DNA of 64,000 nt, taken from the NCBI GenBank assembly GCA_022575985.1, contig JAKSXM010000272.1, positions 1,302,001 through 1,366,000 on the forward strand. Reading direction: 5' to 3'. Both the position numbers and the translations under genes were made by a program. The stretch is from Anagrus nilaparvatae. Lineage: Eukaryota; Arthropoda; Insecta; Hymenoptera; Mymaridae. The stretch's first letter is position 1; each line of letters begins with the position of its first letter. The notes below the pieces were generated by a model, which saw nothing but the letters and a program-made list of their open reading frames with translations, was not told the origin of the DNA and ran no database searches. Positions 21,836 through 34,148 of the stretch are shown here, in pieces.

Positions 21836-23135
21836 GTACCGCTATTCAACGAGAACAAGATGGTCAAAGTCATCAAGGCCATGAAAAATGGCAAGGCGCC
21901 GCGCCGGGGCCGGATGAAATACGAGTAGAAGTGCTCAAATGAGTGGTCAAAGTAATCCCTGATACCCAGTTAAGCATGTTCAATGCGTGCTTGGCGGCGG
22001 GAGTGTTCCCAATGCAGTGCAAGGTGGCACGTCTTGTGCTCTTGAACAGGGGTAAGGGAGGAGTCCGGACTCTTCATCATCTTACAGACTTTTTGTATAT
22101 GCTAAATAACATTGGAAAGATGATGGAGAGCATGATCTAATCAAGACTGAGAAAAGCCACCGAAGAAGACAGCATGACTTCCGCGAAGGACATTCCACTA
22201 TAAACCGGCGTATCGTGGATATCGTAAAAGACGAGAGGCAGAGGAGACATGCGATCTGCAAGGACGTCCTCTTGGTAACGTTGATGTAAGAAACGCATTC
22301 AACTCTGCCAGGTGGGATGACATGCTCCGATCTCTCGAACAGAATTCCCGGATACAAAGGTACATGGGAGGTTTACTCTAGCCATGAGACAGACAAACTT
22401 TGGATGCGCGAGCACGGGCTCAGGCTCGCGATTTCAAAAAAGGAAACCGTACTGCTAAACCGTCGAATAATTTTCACTGCCATCGATGTAGATCTCAACA
22501 ATGGTGGAAACCCTCCCATGATCCGAGCCAAGATATCGGTTAAGTACCTGGAAGATCTGCTTTATAACAAGCTTGGGAACAATTTCAGAGGTCGTGTGAA
22601 AAGACTGCGTCGGTTGCATTCTCCTTGTCAAGGCTCATGGCCAACATAGGAAGACCCAAATCAGGGAAGCAAAGACTATCGGATCGGAAGTCTAGGCAGA
22701 TACCACCAAAAAAGCCAAGTACAAACAGAAAATATCTTCTGTACAACGGCAAGCGGAGTGGTTTTCACTCGCGCCCGCACCAGGTCTATGACCGAATGGA
22801 AGAGACGATGGAATCGCGACCAAAAGGGCCGGTGGACGCATTTATTGATTCCAGATCTGCAGGCATGGACGGTGCGACAGCATGGGAAGGTGGACTGTTA
22901 CTTCACCCACTTTTTAACGGGTCATGGGTACTTCCGTGACTTGCTAAAAACGTGGCAAAAGATGGCAACAGGCGAAGATGACACAGCAGAGCACACATTC
23001 TTCGGTTGTGTGCGCTACTCGGAAAGACGTTCACACTTCTCGATTTGGAGGCTGGAGAGGTTGGTCCCGGAAAGGCTACTGAGTCCTGAAAATTGGAACA
23101 AAAATACAGAGTACGTAAGGGCCACCCTTTTCTTT
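21836..23135 (+). pseudogene. R1-type LINE ORF2, internally deleted pseudogene
   Basis: Reverse-transcriptase blocks appear in shifting frames: KVIKAMKNGKAP, then VVKVIPDTQLSMFNACLAAG and VFPMQCKVARLVLLNRGK, HDFREGHSTINRRIVDIVK, and VTLDVRNAFNSARWDDMLR, which contains the motif-A aspartate. The YADD-containing part is missing: the reading jumps from about 22360 to MREHGLRLAISKKETVLLNR. Later blocks include MVFTRARTRSMTEWKRRWN, the terminal TGHGYFRDLLKTW, the Cys/His region AEHTFFGC, and SIWRLERLVPERLLSPENW. The end matches the LINE at 1-150. There are many frameshifts and stops and no poly(A) tail; similarity stops at about 23135. Dead copy. Confidence 0.75.
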
Positions 23136-25932
23136 TGCATCTTTTCTATAAAAAATTTGTAATTCTCATTTTTGTACAATTTCGTAAAAACAAATCTTAT
23201 AATCAATCAATAAATTATATTGCATTTTTATGTACCATATTGACAAACAAAATATCTTTTAATTTTAATTTCAATTATATTAATTACGTTGCTAGGACCT
23301 ATGACCTCCAGAGGTTTTTCTGCTTCCCCAACTTGTTTGTTAGGATGTTTAGAATTATTTATTTTATACGTATCCGTTTTTATTTTGAGGGGTTCATTTA
23401 TTTTTGCTGTTTCATTATGCACAGACTCAGGAATATTGATTAATATTTAAATGTTTAGGTTCCTCTGTATTAGTAGGTTTCGCTATTTTTTTTATATTTT
23501 TTCTAACTCAGAATTTTGCTTAGTCGAATTTATTGTATTACTTTTAGTTAACGTAAGTTTATTTACTACATGTACGGTGTAAATATGTAAATTCATTGAT
23601 TTATTTTATTAGATTAGGCTCAACTTATCTCGAAGTTGAGCATGTTTGTAGTTTAAATTTTTAGTTTTAATTTGAAAATAACAATTTCTTTTAGTACGTC
23701 CTCTGTTTAAATTCTCGTGCTATTTATGTTTTGAATAGTTTTAGACAACGATATCAAACATGTAAAATAATGTGAATGTGTGAGAGAATATCAGCGCAAT
23801 AGCCAGCCACAAAAGAACCGCCCTCTTTGTACAACGTACTTTTCGGGACTGAGTCAAGTCATGGGTAATTACGGTATTTAGGGATCGCATTAAACGCTGA
23901 AAAGATGTTTTATACTTCTTGTCAGAATTTGGAACCCATCTGGCATCCTATTTCGATTTTAACAAGATTGGTAATATTTTGCTTTTGAGGTTTTATGATA
24001 CAGTTACTTAGATTATATAATGTAAAGTAAAAACATTTAACAAACCAAACTGAAAGGCTTATTTTGATTAAGTTTTGGAGAATATTACAATTATTAAAAT
24101 CAGATCCTAAAATTATAAGGTAACCGCATGTTTTGGTTTATAAATTAAAAAAAATTTGAATTTAAATGTTTTTAGATTAATCATTAAACGTGCTTGATGT
24201 ACATTTCTTAATATACACAATATTTTATTGTCAGGAACATTTGATAAAGTAAATTAATTCTTATTTTTAAAAAAATTTAATTTATTTAACAAAAAAATAT
24301 TGTAAATCAATTATTATTGATAAAACAAAATATTGTTATCGGTGTTGCGAACCCAAATCTTTAAAGTAATTTATACACGATTTACAATGAGTATTTTTCG
24401 ATTTATTTTATGCCTACAAAACCAAATAATAATATAAATATTGAATTTTCTATTTTTTTTTTGTTAAAATTAAGTAGAGTTAATTGGTTTAAAATCCTCA
24501 AGCTCCAAGAATTACTTAAAAATAATTTTTAATTTATTTGAAGTTGACTTATTTTCAAAAAACTTGTTAAAAGAATGAATGTATATAATGCTAAACTATT
24601 GTAAAAATGTATGTTGTATGAAATGAATGTTTCAATCTAAAATATGATAATTTTAATCAATTTTAAATACTAATAGTAAATTAAATTAATAAATTTTGAT
24701 AATTAGCGACACACATATTTTTATATTGTTAAATGTAATCTTTTCTTTTTAAAAGCTTCGAGTATGTTAGTGTTAAAACTAACATTTTCATTAAATTTTA
24801 TACTTAATTATTCTGTAATAATTTATATTTAAATTTTGTATTAAATTTGTTTGTAATTATGATTTAAACCGCTCATTTGGCGCTACTTGTATTTTATAAC
24901 TATAAAAATGTCTTTGTATGTATATCTTACTCGTATGTCTGCGTTATTACTTGGCAAAAGTCCGCGCTTTACTTCTCCTTCTTGTTCGAGCTCTCGTAAC
25001 AAACAGACGTGCCGGTAAACATACGTTACATAATAAGTATGGCTGCTTTAAAACCAACTTATAATAAAACTAATAAAATCAAAGTTAAATACAGTGTTAT
25101 TATTTAAAACAATATTTTCCCCAATTCCTTCAAAAACACAATCCCTAAATGTTTAAATGAGAGAGAAAAGGATAGCAATAACTGGGTTTCGAGAGTATCG
25201 TAAAATTAATGAATGAAAAAAGTGGATGATTCTTATAAGATTGTCAATAACTTTTGTAGCCAATTTTGTAGTATAGTTTATTACTAGATGTATATATGTA
25301 TTTTTTTTAGTTACTATTAAGAGGTTTTGAGTTTTCTAATTAAAGCGTAAATTCTTTTTTAATTTTGAATAAAGCGAGCAATGTAGATTATGAATTTCTC
25401 ATGGATGGCTAACTCATGAATGTCAAAGTCGAAAGTAACAATGAACCATTATCTTTGGTAAATAAATGTGATCCAAGGAAACTCTGATGTTCTAGTGTCG
25501 GGTGCTTGCGCAGATCCATATAAAAGTATTATGTTGTTAGTTAAGATATGTAATGATTTTAGTAAAATATCAAATTAAATTATTAAATGTAGAAAATAAG
25601 TTGAGAATCTGTGGTCAAGATAAACCTCATTAAGAATAAAACTTCTATAATTTCGAAGTTTTAATATAAAATAATATTTTATATTTATTTAATATTTTTT
25701 TATATTGAAAAATCATATTTTTACTGCAATAATAACCCAAAGGTGATATTGATCTAACTTCCACTTTGAAACCTGATTGTCGTTGTTTGGGCTAATTTTA
25801 CATTTAATAAAAACATTTTTTTTTACTATGACATATACGGGGGGACGTAAGGTGACGTTAAAAAAAAACGTAACGCTTATAAGGTGGGTGTTAAAGAAAA
25901 GTGTTTCTTAACCAAATTGAAGTTTGTGGGTA
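23136..25932. other. AT-rich intergenic DNA; one perfect hairpin
   Basis: No gene recognised. GCTCAACTT-ATCTCG-AAGTTGAGC forms a perfect 9-bp stem with a 6-nt loop at 23618-23641. A somewhat GC-richer patch at 24880-25030 has no recognised coding content. Confidence 0.45.
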
Positions 25933-25936
25933 TTAA

Positions 25937-26714
25937 CCCATTAAGTCCGAAGGCCTTTTTTACGTTTCGATTTGTAAACCGCTTCAAAAAATATATTGAA
26001 TACTAGAAATTATAAATAAAATGATGGTCCCTTAAGTAAAAAGAGTTGCTTTTTAAGAATCCGAGGTCAGATTTTCGATTTAGACTTCTGAAAATTCAGT
26101 GCAGCGGGTCAAAGTTGGCCAAAATTATAAAAAAAACGTTTCGTAAAAGCCCTGATTATTATGTTACAAAACGCTGTAATTTTACTAACAACCGCTACAT
26201 TTTTATTTATTTAATGTTTAGAACTTATATTTTCAACGCGAGAAAAAATTTCCAAAATGGTAGATGTAAAATTTTGAGGAAAATTTGTTGGAAAAAGTTA
26301 ATAATGTTAAAATTAAAGATAATATACGAGTAAGTATAAGATACTTTTATATGGACTCTGGATGCGAATGAAAAATTATATTTTCACTTTCCAAAATTAA
26401 ATTTTTTTCATGTGGTAAAAATGTAAGTTCTAAACATTAAATAAATGGAAATGTATCGGTTTTTTGTAAAATTACAGCGTTTTGTAACATAATAATCAGG
26501 TCTTTTACGTAACTTTTTTTTTTTAATTTTGGCCAACTTTGACCCGCTGCACTGAATTTCCAGAAGTCTAAATCGAAAATCTGACCTCTGATTCTTAAAA
26601 AGCAACTCTTTTTACTTAAGGGGCCATCATTTTATTTATAATTTCTAGTATTTAATATATTTTTTGAAGCGGTTTACAAATAGACACGTAAAAAAGGCCT
26701 TCGGACTTAATGGG
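25937..26714. mobile_element. piggyBac-like foldback MITE
   Basis: Both ends are CCCATTAAGTCCGAAGGCC (inverted at the right), each next to TTAA (25933-25936 and 26715-26718), the hallmark of piggyBac insertion. The inverted repeat is long, about 300 bp per arm, including AAGTAAAAAGAGTTGCTTTT, CAGTGCAGCGGGTCAAAGTT and TAAATGTTTAGAACTTA. Only about 180 bp of loop is unpaired. The two similar minus/plus frames in the arms (MLFKNPRSDFRF and MLFKNQRSDFRF) are mirror images of each other and not genes. Confidence 0.85.
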
Positions 26715-26718
26715 TTAA

Positions 26719-27119
26719 CAGAAAGCGTTACGTAACAAAAATGAAAAAAAAATAATTATCAATAGAATCTCCGACACTACTTCAGTCATGAAATCTATTT
26801 TTCGTAGCTGGATTTCCGGTTGTTGATATTTGCAATATCGGATAGATCAGTACAAAAGATAACAAATAAAAAACATGCACGCAAATCATAAAATTATTTT
26901 TGCTAGTAACGATTTTAAAGGTGGGTAAGGGGTTCAGAAAAATGTGACATGGTATTACATGGACTACTCGGATACCTCAAAAATGGGATTTTAAACGTTA
27001 AGTTTTTTTTTAACAGCCCCTTAGGTATCCCATGAGGATTTCTGGTTAAACCTGTGCTGCGGCAGTAGCGGAAAAGCCGACTCTTAAGATGTTAAACAGA
27101 ACTAGTATTCATCCAAACA
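26719..27119. other. No gene recognised
   Basis: Just outside the piggyBac-like element, ACGTAACGCTT on the left and AGCGTTACGTAAC on the right form an inverted pair, so the MITE may lie inside another palindromic repeat. Nothing more is supported. Confidence 0.35.
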
Positions 27120-27670
27120 CTGTTAACCAATAATTAATTGTAATATTTTTATTAATTAATTTTCAACTAATAGTCACGTAACAGTGTTTTGCCATAGTGT
27201 ATTAGTTTGGCTCGTCAGTAGACTCCTAATACACCTTATCTAGACACCGTTTAATTATTTAAAAAAAACAAAAAATATTAAAAATATAAAATTATTTTTT
27301 TGAAATTTGTGTAAGTACTTGCCTTGCACGTGTTCCCAAAACGACTAAAAATGCTTGCTTTTGTATACCGTAAGAAAGAAGAAGTTTTGTTTTCTCTTTC
27401 TAATTTACATACAGCTGGCATTTTTATTCTATTAATTTTATAAAATTACATTCAGAGATTTTTTAATTTTCAGGCTAAAAATAACACGAACTGATAAATC
27501 AGTATCAAAAAATGTCATAGCTTTATTTTTGAAAATAAATTTTCATCAAAATTTGCTTATGTTAAAGCTTCTAATCAAACAAATAAAATTTCTGGTAAAC
27601 TTCATTACTCAATATTTTCATGTATAAACGTGAAAATGTAGAAATTTTATTTTTTATGGCCAACGTAACA
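27120..27670 (+). repeat. About 555-bp dispersed/tandem repeat, single copy
   Basis: A full-length unit running from TTTTCAACTAATAGTCACG through GTAACAGTGTTTTGCCATAG, CTAGACACCGTTTAATTATT, GAACTGATAAATCAGTATC and CATGTATAAACGTGAAAATG to ATGGCCAACGTAAC. The same unit is in tandem at 45693-47088 and in inverted, partial form at 62868-63250. There is no coding capacity and no clear terminal inverted repeat. Confidence 0.8.
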
Positions 27671-28052
27671 TTCAAGAACAGCCCTAATTTGCATTTTCTA
27701 CATAAAATTCGATTTTTCTTTTCAACACTATGTCGAAAAAACGATCCTGGCCAGATAGCGTAAAACGTCAGTACAAACTCTATACGAACGTACAAAACTG
27801 TCAGTCATCCGGATACCAAAACGGTACAACTTTGCTTAACTTTGAAAGCAAACACATATAAACATAGTTTATAACAAAGCTGACTATACTTTTAAAAGTG
27901 GCTTTTAGCATTCAAGAAAAATGCATTTTTTGAAAAGTCGATCGTGATATAAGTTTCTATGACTAATTAATAAGAGTGCTTTAAGTAATCAAATACAGTC
28001 ATTTGTGTACCATAGAACAGACCCATTGACTGACACACACACTGACATATGA

Positions 28053-30878
28053 CTAGACAATAATAAAATTACAAAGAACTCACTGAAGGTAGGTTTCATA
28101 AATGCTACAACTCTTAAGGGACATATTAATCAATTTAGGGAAATTTTTGTTGACGACCCCTCTTATGATATAATGGGGGTAGCAGAATCTCGACTAAGTC
28201 ACACTATAGATGACCATATTGTAGACGTGAAAGGTTACAGCACATTAAGACAGGACCGTAACACTGAGGGTGGGGGAATTATCCTGTACGTACGCAATAC
28301 TCTTAGAGCCCAATTACTAGCACACTCTGACACAGAAGGTTTAGGCAAGCCTCTACAACCTGAGTATCTTATGTGCAAAGTATGGTGCGAAGGTACTCCA
28401 CCTGTGCTAATCTGTCTCATCTACAGGCCTCCAAAAATATCTTTTAAAGCGGATCCTGAATTTTTAAGCAATCTTCGCGATTTTAGCTCTGGTTATAGTC
28501 ACAAGATCATAATGGGCGACCTAAATGCTGACCTGCTTGTCAACAGTAGTGACAGTCGCTTTGTAAATCGACTCACAGACGAACTTACCTTACAAATAGT
28601 ACAACATGGGGCAACACATCGTCCCCCCGACACAAAAGATCCTACGACTTGGCTTGATGTCATCTGTGTGGACTCTAATGACAGGGTTTTATCTCATAGT
28701 AACAAGATCTCCCCTTTTCACACTGACCATAACCTCATTGATGTGGAGATTGAACTATTTCTTCCCAAACCTCCTAATGAATCTTTCTCTTTTCGTAAAT
28801 TTAATGAAGTGATCCCAGAGGCCATCAATGAGGCTTTAACTAATTGTGAGTGGAAACCGTTTTTAGAAACGAATCTTGATTTAGAGTTAGCACTAAACGG
28901 GCTCAATGACAACCTACATCTGGCAATTGACAATTTGGCACCCCTAAAAACCATTAATCCCAAGACAGTTCGTCAACCTTGGGTAAATGACGAAATTCAA
29001 TTACTTGTGAGCAAACGTAAAGCAACTGAAAAGCGTTATCTTAGGACAAAGAACAGCACTCTTCTCAAAGAACTTATCTCTCTTTCTGATGAGATAGAAG
29101 CGTCATCTGATCATGCTCGCAGCCAATTTTATCGAGATCAAATTGATAATGCGCAAGATGTATGGCGTAAGCTAAGACATCTTGGTTTGCTACCCACACC
29201 CAAAAGTGATCTTCATGGGATTTCACCTGAGGAGCTTAATTCCTACTTTGTAAGCGTCTCAACCTCGGCACTTGAGAATATAGAAGATGTTACTCCGCTA
29301 GTTGATAATGCCTCTGAAAATGGTTTCAGATTTGTAGATGTGAACCTCAATGATGTGATATTGGCTGTGGCGCATTTCTCTTTTCAAGCAACTGGCGATG
29401 ATGGCATACCTCAAAAGATTATTGCTAAATCATTACCTACCATTAGACCTATATTAGTTCAGTTTTTTAATGCATCTTTAAAAAATGGAATTTTTCCCAG
29501 TTTATGGAAACGGTCGATATTAATTGCTATTAAAAAAGTTGCACTACCGTCTTCTCCCTCTGATTTTAGGCCAGTAGCCTTATTATGTTTTCTATCTAAG
29601 GTTCTTGAGAAGCTTGCCCACGATCAAATCACATCATTTTTAAGAAATAGTAAACTACTCGACCCTTTACAGACAGGCTGCAGACAATTTAGCCACACAG
29701 AGACTGCCTTAATTAAACTCACTGATGATATCAGGCGTGGAATGACGAGAAAACTTGTCACGCTTTTGCTTCAGTTCGACTTTAGCAAGGCTTTCGACTA
29801 GGTCTCACCATACAAACTTCTGATAAAGTTAAGGGACATGGGTTTTTCTAGAATGGCCTTGCTATGGATTAAATCCTATTTACAAGGCAGACAACTCCAG
29901 GTGGCCTCTAAAACATCTTGCTCTGACTTGCTTACTACCAACCTTGGGGTCCCTCAGGGATTAGTCTTGGGCCCGTTGCTATTTTGCCTGTATATAAGCG
30001 ACCTCAAATCTTATCTACCTGACGGAATATTCTATCTACTCTATGCAGACGACCTTCAAGTCTATGTACAGGTTCCGCCTGAAAAGGTATCATCTGGTAT
30101 TCAAACATTGTCTCAGGTAGCTGAAAAGGTCTCACGATGGGCCGAAAATATTATGCTCCGCCTCAATCAAAAGAAAACCACAGCTATTTTCTTTGGTACA
30201 TCTACCTATGTCAATCGCCTTAATCCGCTCAACTTAGAAATAGAGGTCGGCAACAGCATTAAAATTCCTTTTGTGAAGATAGTTAAAAGTTTGGGCGTTA
30301 TAATCGACAGTAAGCTCTCATGGGATTCACAAATAACAGCTGTCTCTAAAAAGATCAACAGGATACGGTTTATTAGACATTGTACGACAGAGACCTTACG
30401 GATTAGACTAGTACAGGCCCTAATTGTACCGCACTTAGACTATTGCAATACATTATATGTTGACGCAAACACTACGCTAAAAGCCTGACTACAAAGACTG
30501 AGTAATGTATCACTTAGATACATCTATGGAGTGAGTAGAGACACACATATATCACCATACAGGAAAAAATTAAACTGGCTGTGCACTGACTCACGTAGAC
30601 TTTACTTTACAGGCATTATAATTTATAAGATACTACGTCTACGTGAACCCTCCTATTTAATTGACTCTTTTGTTAGACATGTACCTAGAGAAAATGCCAG
30701 GGGTCAACGTCGCACAAAAGAATTTGACCTTCCTGGATCAAAAAATTGTGGATCTCACTCTTTTCAACTCCAAGGTACAAAATTTTGAAACTCCCTACCC
30801 TCTAACATCCGATTTAAATCTTCCCTAAATAGCTTTAAAACTGCTCTATATAATTATTTACTTACACTAGATCCTTAA
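28053..30878 (+). pseudogene. Nearly full-length LINE ORF2 (endonuclease and reverse transcriptase) with three stop codons
   Basis: One uninterrupted frame of about 940 codons carries an apurinic-like endonuclease (IMGVAESRLSHTIDD, GGGIILYVRNTLRA, LICLIYRPPK, HKIIMGDLNADLL, DVICVDSND, SPFHTDHNLIDVEIEL). The reverse transcriptase follows (SDFRPVALLCFLSKVLEKLA, LLQFDFSKAFD, NLGVPQGLVLGPLLFCLYIS, FYLLYADDLQVYVQ with the YADD catalytic pair, KSLGVIIDSKLSWDSQI), then the C-terminal domain to SLNSFKTALYNYLLTLDP. Only three in-frame stops break it (29799-29801, 30486-30488, 30786-30788) and there are no frameshifts. The N-terminus opens after a TGA at 28050 without an obvious start, so ORF1 and the 5' end are missing or unrecognised. 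The YADD pattern and the microsatellite tail suggest the jockey/CR1 group; the exact clade is not certain. Confidence 0.85.
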
Positions 30879-31180
30879 TACGATATAACTATAATAAATA
30901 AGTAGCTAAGTTACTCTGCTTTCTAGTCTATAATACTTTAATCATTAAAATGACTGTGATAAATTTTTATTAACACCAAATTTAATCTACAATTAATATT
31001 ATATATATTTATATACATTAAATATTACATTTATTTAATTTAAATTATTTACTTTAGACATTTATAACATTATATTATATATTTTGTAAAGACTGTTATG
31101 ATCCATGAATGTATATTTACTATTTTGTTCACGCAAATAAAGTTCTATATCTATCTATCTCACTATCTACCAAAGAACTG
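30879..31180 (+). other. 3' UTR of the LINE with (ATCT)n tail
   Basis: AT-rich UTR ending GCAAATAAAGTTCTATATCT and ATCTATCTCACTATCTACC. It has a simple-repeat tail in place of poly(A), as in several CR1/L2-like LINEs. Confidence 0.65.
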
Positions 31181-32052
31181 TCAAAAAAATATGTATTGAG
31201 TTTTTATCGTGATTATTATCGTATCAACTGTCTATAAGTTGCACATCTTATTTAAAAAATATATTATTAGTGGGTAAAATAGCCATAATACGACTCTAAT
31301 AGTGGTAATAGAATATTAATTAAATGTACATCTGACTATATTTTCACCACCAGGTTAGAAATATTTTGATAAGTGAAGGGTGACACCTCTCGCAATACCT
31401 CTCATTCAATCGTATACATGAAAACTTCAACTAACTTAACTCCAATAAATGACAGTCATAAGTATTAGTTATAAAGAAAAATTAACTTTATAGTCTAAAA
31501 AAATAAATAAACTTACTTTGTCTATTTTTTATTGAATGTAAATCTTCATTAAATGTTTGATTAGTATCTTTGGCGAATACTTCTGCGGTCATGCAATAAC
31601 CATGATGAACCAAGTATGAAGAAACCATCCTGACAAATTAATAAAATATTTAAAGTTATTTTGTTAAGTAAATATTGATACTTAGTTTTAATGGTCTATT
31701 TGAAATTGATCTGAGCGAATAGTACGGGAACTTTTTACGTTATTTTTATAATATTTTATGGTCCTAAAAACGTATAATTTAACCATGCTTTTTTTTATAA
31801 TATTAAAAATCATATTTTTGTTTTAGATAAACAATTTTGAGTGTATGTGATTCTATATAAATTTTTTCTACAATAATATAATTAAATAATGCTGATTTAA
31901 ATTACAATGGGCCTAATAATTAGGCTAGACCATATTTTATATGTAAAGATCTTTGACTTGTCTTCAATTTTGTAACACAGTGCACAGAATACTTTATCTA
32001 GCGTACATGTGTAGTTAGAAAAATACGAACTATTATACTACTACTATACAAA
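31181..32052. other. No gene recognised
   Basis: AT-rich. A 15-bp palindrome GCCTAATAATTAGGC occurs at about 31911. Otherwise nothing is seen. Confidence 0.4.
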
Positions 32053-32060
32053 CTTAAGTT
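32053..32060. repeat. hAT-like element target duplication, left copy
   Basis: CTTAAGTT, identical to 34141-34148. Confidence 0.85.
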
Positions 32061-34140
32061 CAGGGTTGGGAAATACGGGTGATTTTGATGCGCATTAACC
32101 GTATGCCGTATATACGGGAACAGAAAAATACGGTCCATATTTTTCATAGCCATATATACAGAAAAATATTATACAAACCCGTATTCGTATGTACGGGTAA
32201 AGTGAATACTGGTTCGTATAAATTTTTCTGTACACGGAACCCGTATTTTAGGCATCCATATAAACGACTGAAAAAAGTTGAGACCCGTATAAACGGATGA
32301 CTGAAATGCAGAACCGTATATCACCCACCCGTATATCCGGGTCTCAAATTTTTTCACCCGTTTGTACGGATGCCTAAAATACTGGATCCATATATTGTGA
32401 ACCGTATATACGGATAGAATTATACTGGACCCGTATACCTCTAGTCCGTACATACGGGTGAATAATATACGGTTCCGTTTTCATTCTTGTACCTAATATT
32501 AATGTACACTGAGAAAAACGTTTTTTTGATTCAATGATATATATCATTAACTTGATAAACGGATTTTATTAAGATATATTATTATAAGAAAAAACTTTAT
32601 ATTTTATTTTCTTTTCATCTAAAAAAAAAAAATGATAAGTCATTAAACTAAAGTTATATTTCATTAAAACAATTTTAATAATATATATCATTAAATTAAT
32701 AAAATATTTCATTGCTACATTTCAATAAAATCCGTTTATCAAGTTAATGATATATATCATTGAATCAAAAAAATGTTTTTAAACAAAAATTTAAAAAAAT
32801 TTTTAAAAACGATTAAAAAAACCATCTGAGTCAGTTATGTTTTGATTTAATATTTTAAATGCTGATTTACCGACTGAAGTTCCGAGACCGCTTATGCGTA
32901 TATAGTTTTAATTTGTATCCCCGTGTATTCGCTTATTATATGTTCGCACGCGCGCTTCGTATACCATATAATAAAATTTTGTTTCTTATATAGTAAGGGA
33001 AAGTCAATTTTATGATTAGTGAGAGTGATATTCCTAGAGCTAAATCTGCATATAACAATTATATCAAAATTTTAAAGTAAAAGATTAAATTTAAATAATT
33101 TAATATCATTTTTTTAATTAGTTTGAATATTTTACAAATTTTGTTTAAAAAAAAAAATTAGTAAAAAAATATAGGTGAATATAAAATTTGTGCAAAAAAA
33201 TTTATAATTAAAAGGGATATATGTATATAAAATTTACAAACAGTTAATTTTTTTTAATAATTAATTTATTTTTTTTTATGTCTCAAAGATTAAATTAAAT
33301 AGAAAGAAAATCATATCAATATTATAAATCTACAAATGACAAGATACATATAATTTAGAATTACATAAATTATGTAACTTATAAGTAAACAATAACTCGA
33401 TTATCAGCAGCGTGTCCCTCACGATGCTATATATTAAAGTATACCGTAGCGCCGTCACTCAGTTAATTCCGAGTTGCACAATACAGGCTAAAACTACTGA
33501 ATTTAAAATATTTTTAGTTTAATGAAATATTTCATTGAATTAATTTTAATTTTTATTAATTCAATAACTATACTATTAATTTAATAGAATATTTCATTGC
33601 TATATTTTAATGAAATCAAACCTATTAAACGGATGGAATATTTGTCTCAGTGTATAAATACTTTTCTTTATTTAATCGGGTGATTAAAGATTTGACCCGT
33701 AGATACGGATATCTAAAATACGGCTCTCAAAAAGTGAAAACCGCATATACGGCTAATATTATATGGTTCCCGTATTTAAATTAACCTTATATACGGTTAA
33801 ATGATATACGGTCCCGTATGAGACTCATCCGTTTGTACGATTGATTAAAGTTTTGAACCGTATATACGGTTGTCTAAAATTCGGAAACCGTCTTATAAAA
33901 ACCGTATATACGGATGAGTAATGTATGGACCCGTATTTCTGTCAACCGTATAAACGGTTGAAAATTTTTGAGAACCGTAGGTTTTGAAAATACTGGTCCG
34001 TACATTTTTAGAACCGTATATACGGTATTTTTCATATGGATTCCATATTAAATAAACAGTTTATACGGTAAAAAATCAAAATTCATAATTCTCATTTCCG
34101 AATATACGGATATTATGCGCGTCCAGTATTCCCAACCCTG
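32061..34140. mobile_element. hAT-like non-autonomous element with arrays of CCGTATATACGG palindromes
   Basis: The ends CAGGGTTGGGAA and TTCCCAACCCTG are perfect inverted repeats with CAGGG-type hAT termini. The flanks CTTAAGTT (32053-32060) and CTTAAGTT (34141-34148) are an exact 8-bp target duplication, the length hAT transposases produce. The outer 440 bp on the left and about 480 bp on the right are packed with variants of ACCGTATATACGGT or ACCCGTAT, roughly every 20-40 bp in both orientations. They resemble subterminal transposase-binding arrays but are much denser than usual. A second element is nested at 32507-33652. There is no transposase gene. Confidence 0.85.
32507..33652. mobile_element. 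TA-flanked element nested in the hAT-like element
   Basis: The left end CACTGAGAAAAACG and the right end (TTTGTCTCAGTG) are inverted matches, flanked by TA (32505-32506 and 33653-33654). The sequence on either side belongs to the CCGTATATACGG arrays, so this element was inserted later. Inside is a smaller foldback (about 32525-32770) with arms TTGATTCAATGATATATATC and TTAACTTGATAAACGGATTT. No coding capacity is seen. TA flanks suggest a Tc1/mariner-type mechanism. Confidence 0.65.
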
Positions 34141-34148
34141 CTTAAGTT
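34141..34148. repeat. hAT-like element target duplication, right copy
   Basis: CTTAAGTT, identical to 32053-32060. Confidence 0.85.

Noticed and set aside
23228..23422. Minus-strand Lys/Asn/Ile-rich frame as a Copia linker
   Set aside because: Composition is similar to the linker at 1373-1840 but there is no shared motif or neighbouring protease/integrase.
26046..26605. Two similar frames on opposite strands (MLFKNPRSD.. and MLFKNQRSD..)
   Set aside because: They are the two arms of the piggyBac-like foldback, not a duplicated gene.
27730..27862. 43-codon frame starting MSKKRSWPDSVKRQ
   Set aside because: Short, no known family, no promoter or splice evidence.
32079..32453. Overlapping frames on both strands
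   Set aside because: They come from the palindromic CCGTATATACGG array and mirror each other.
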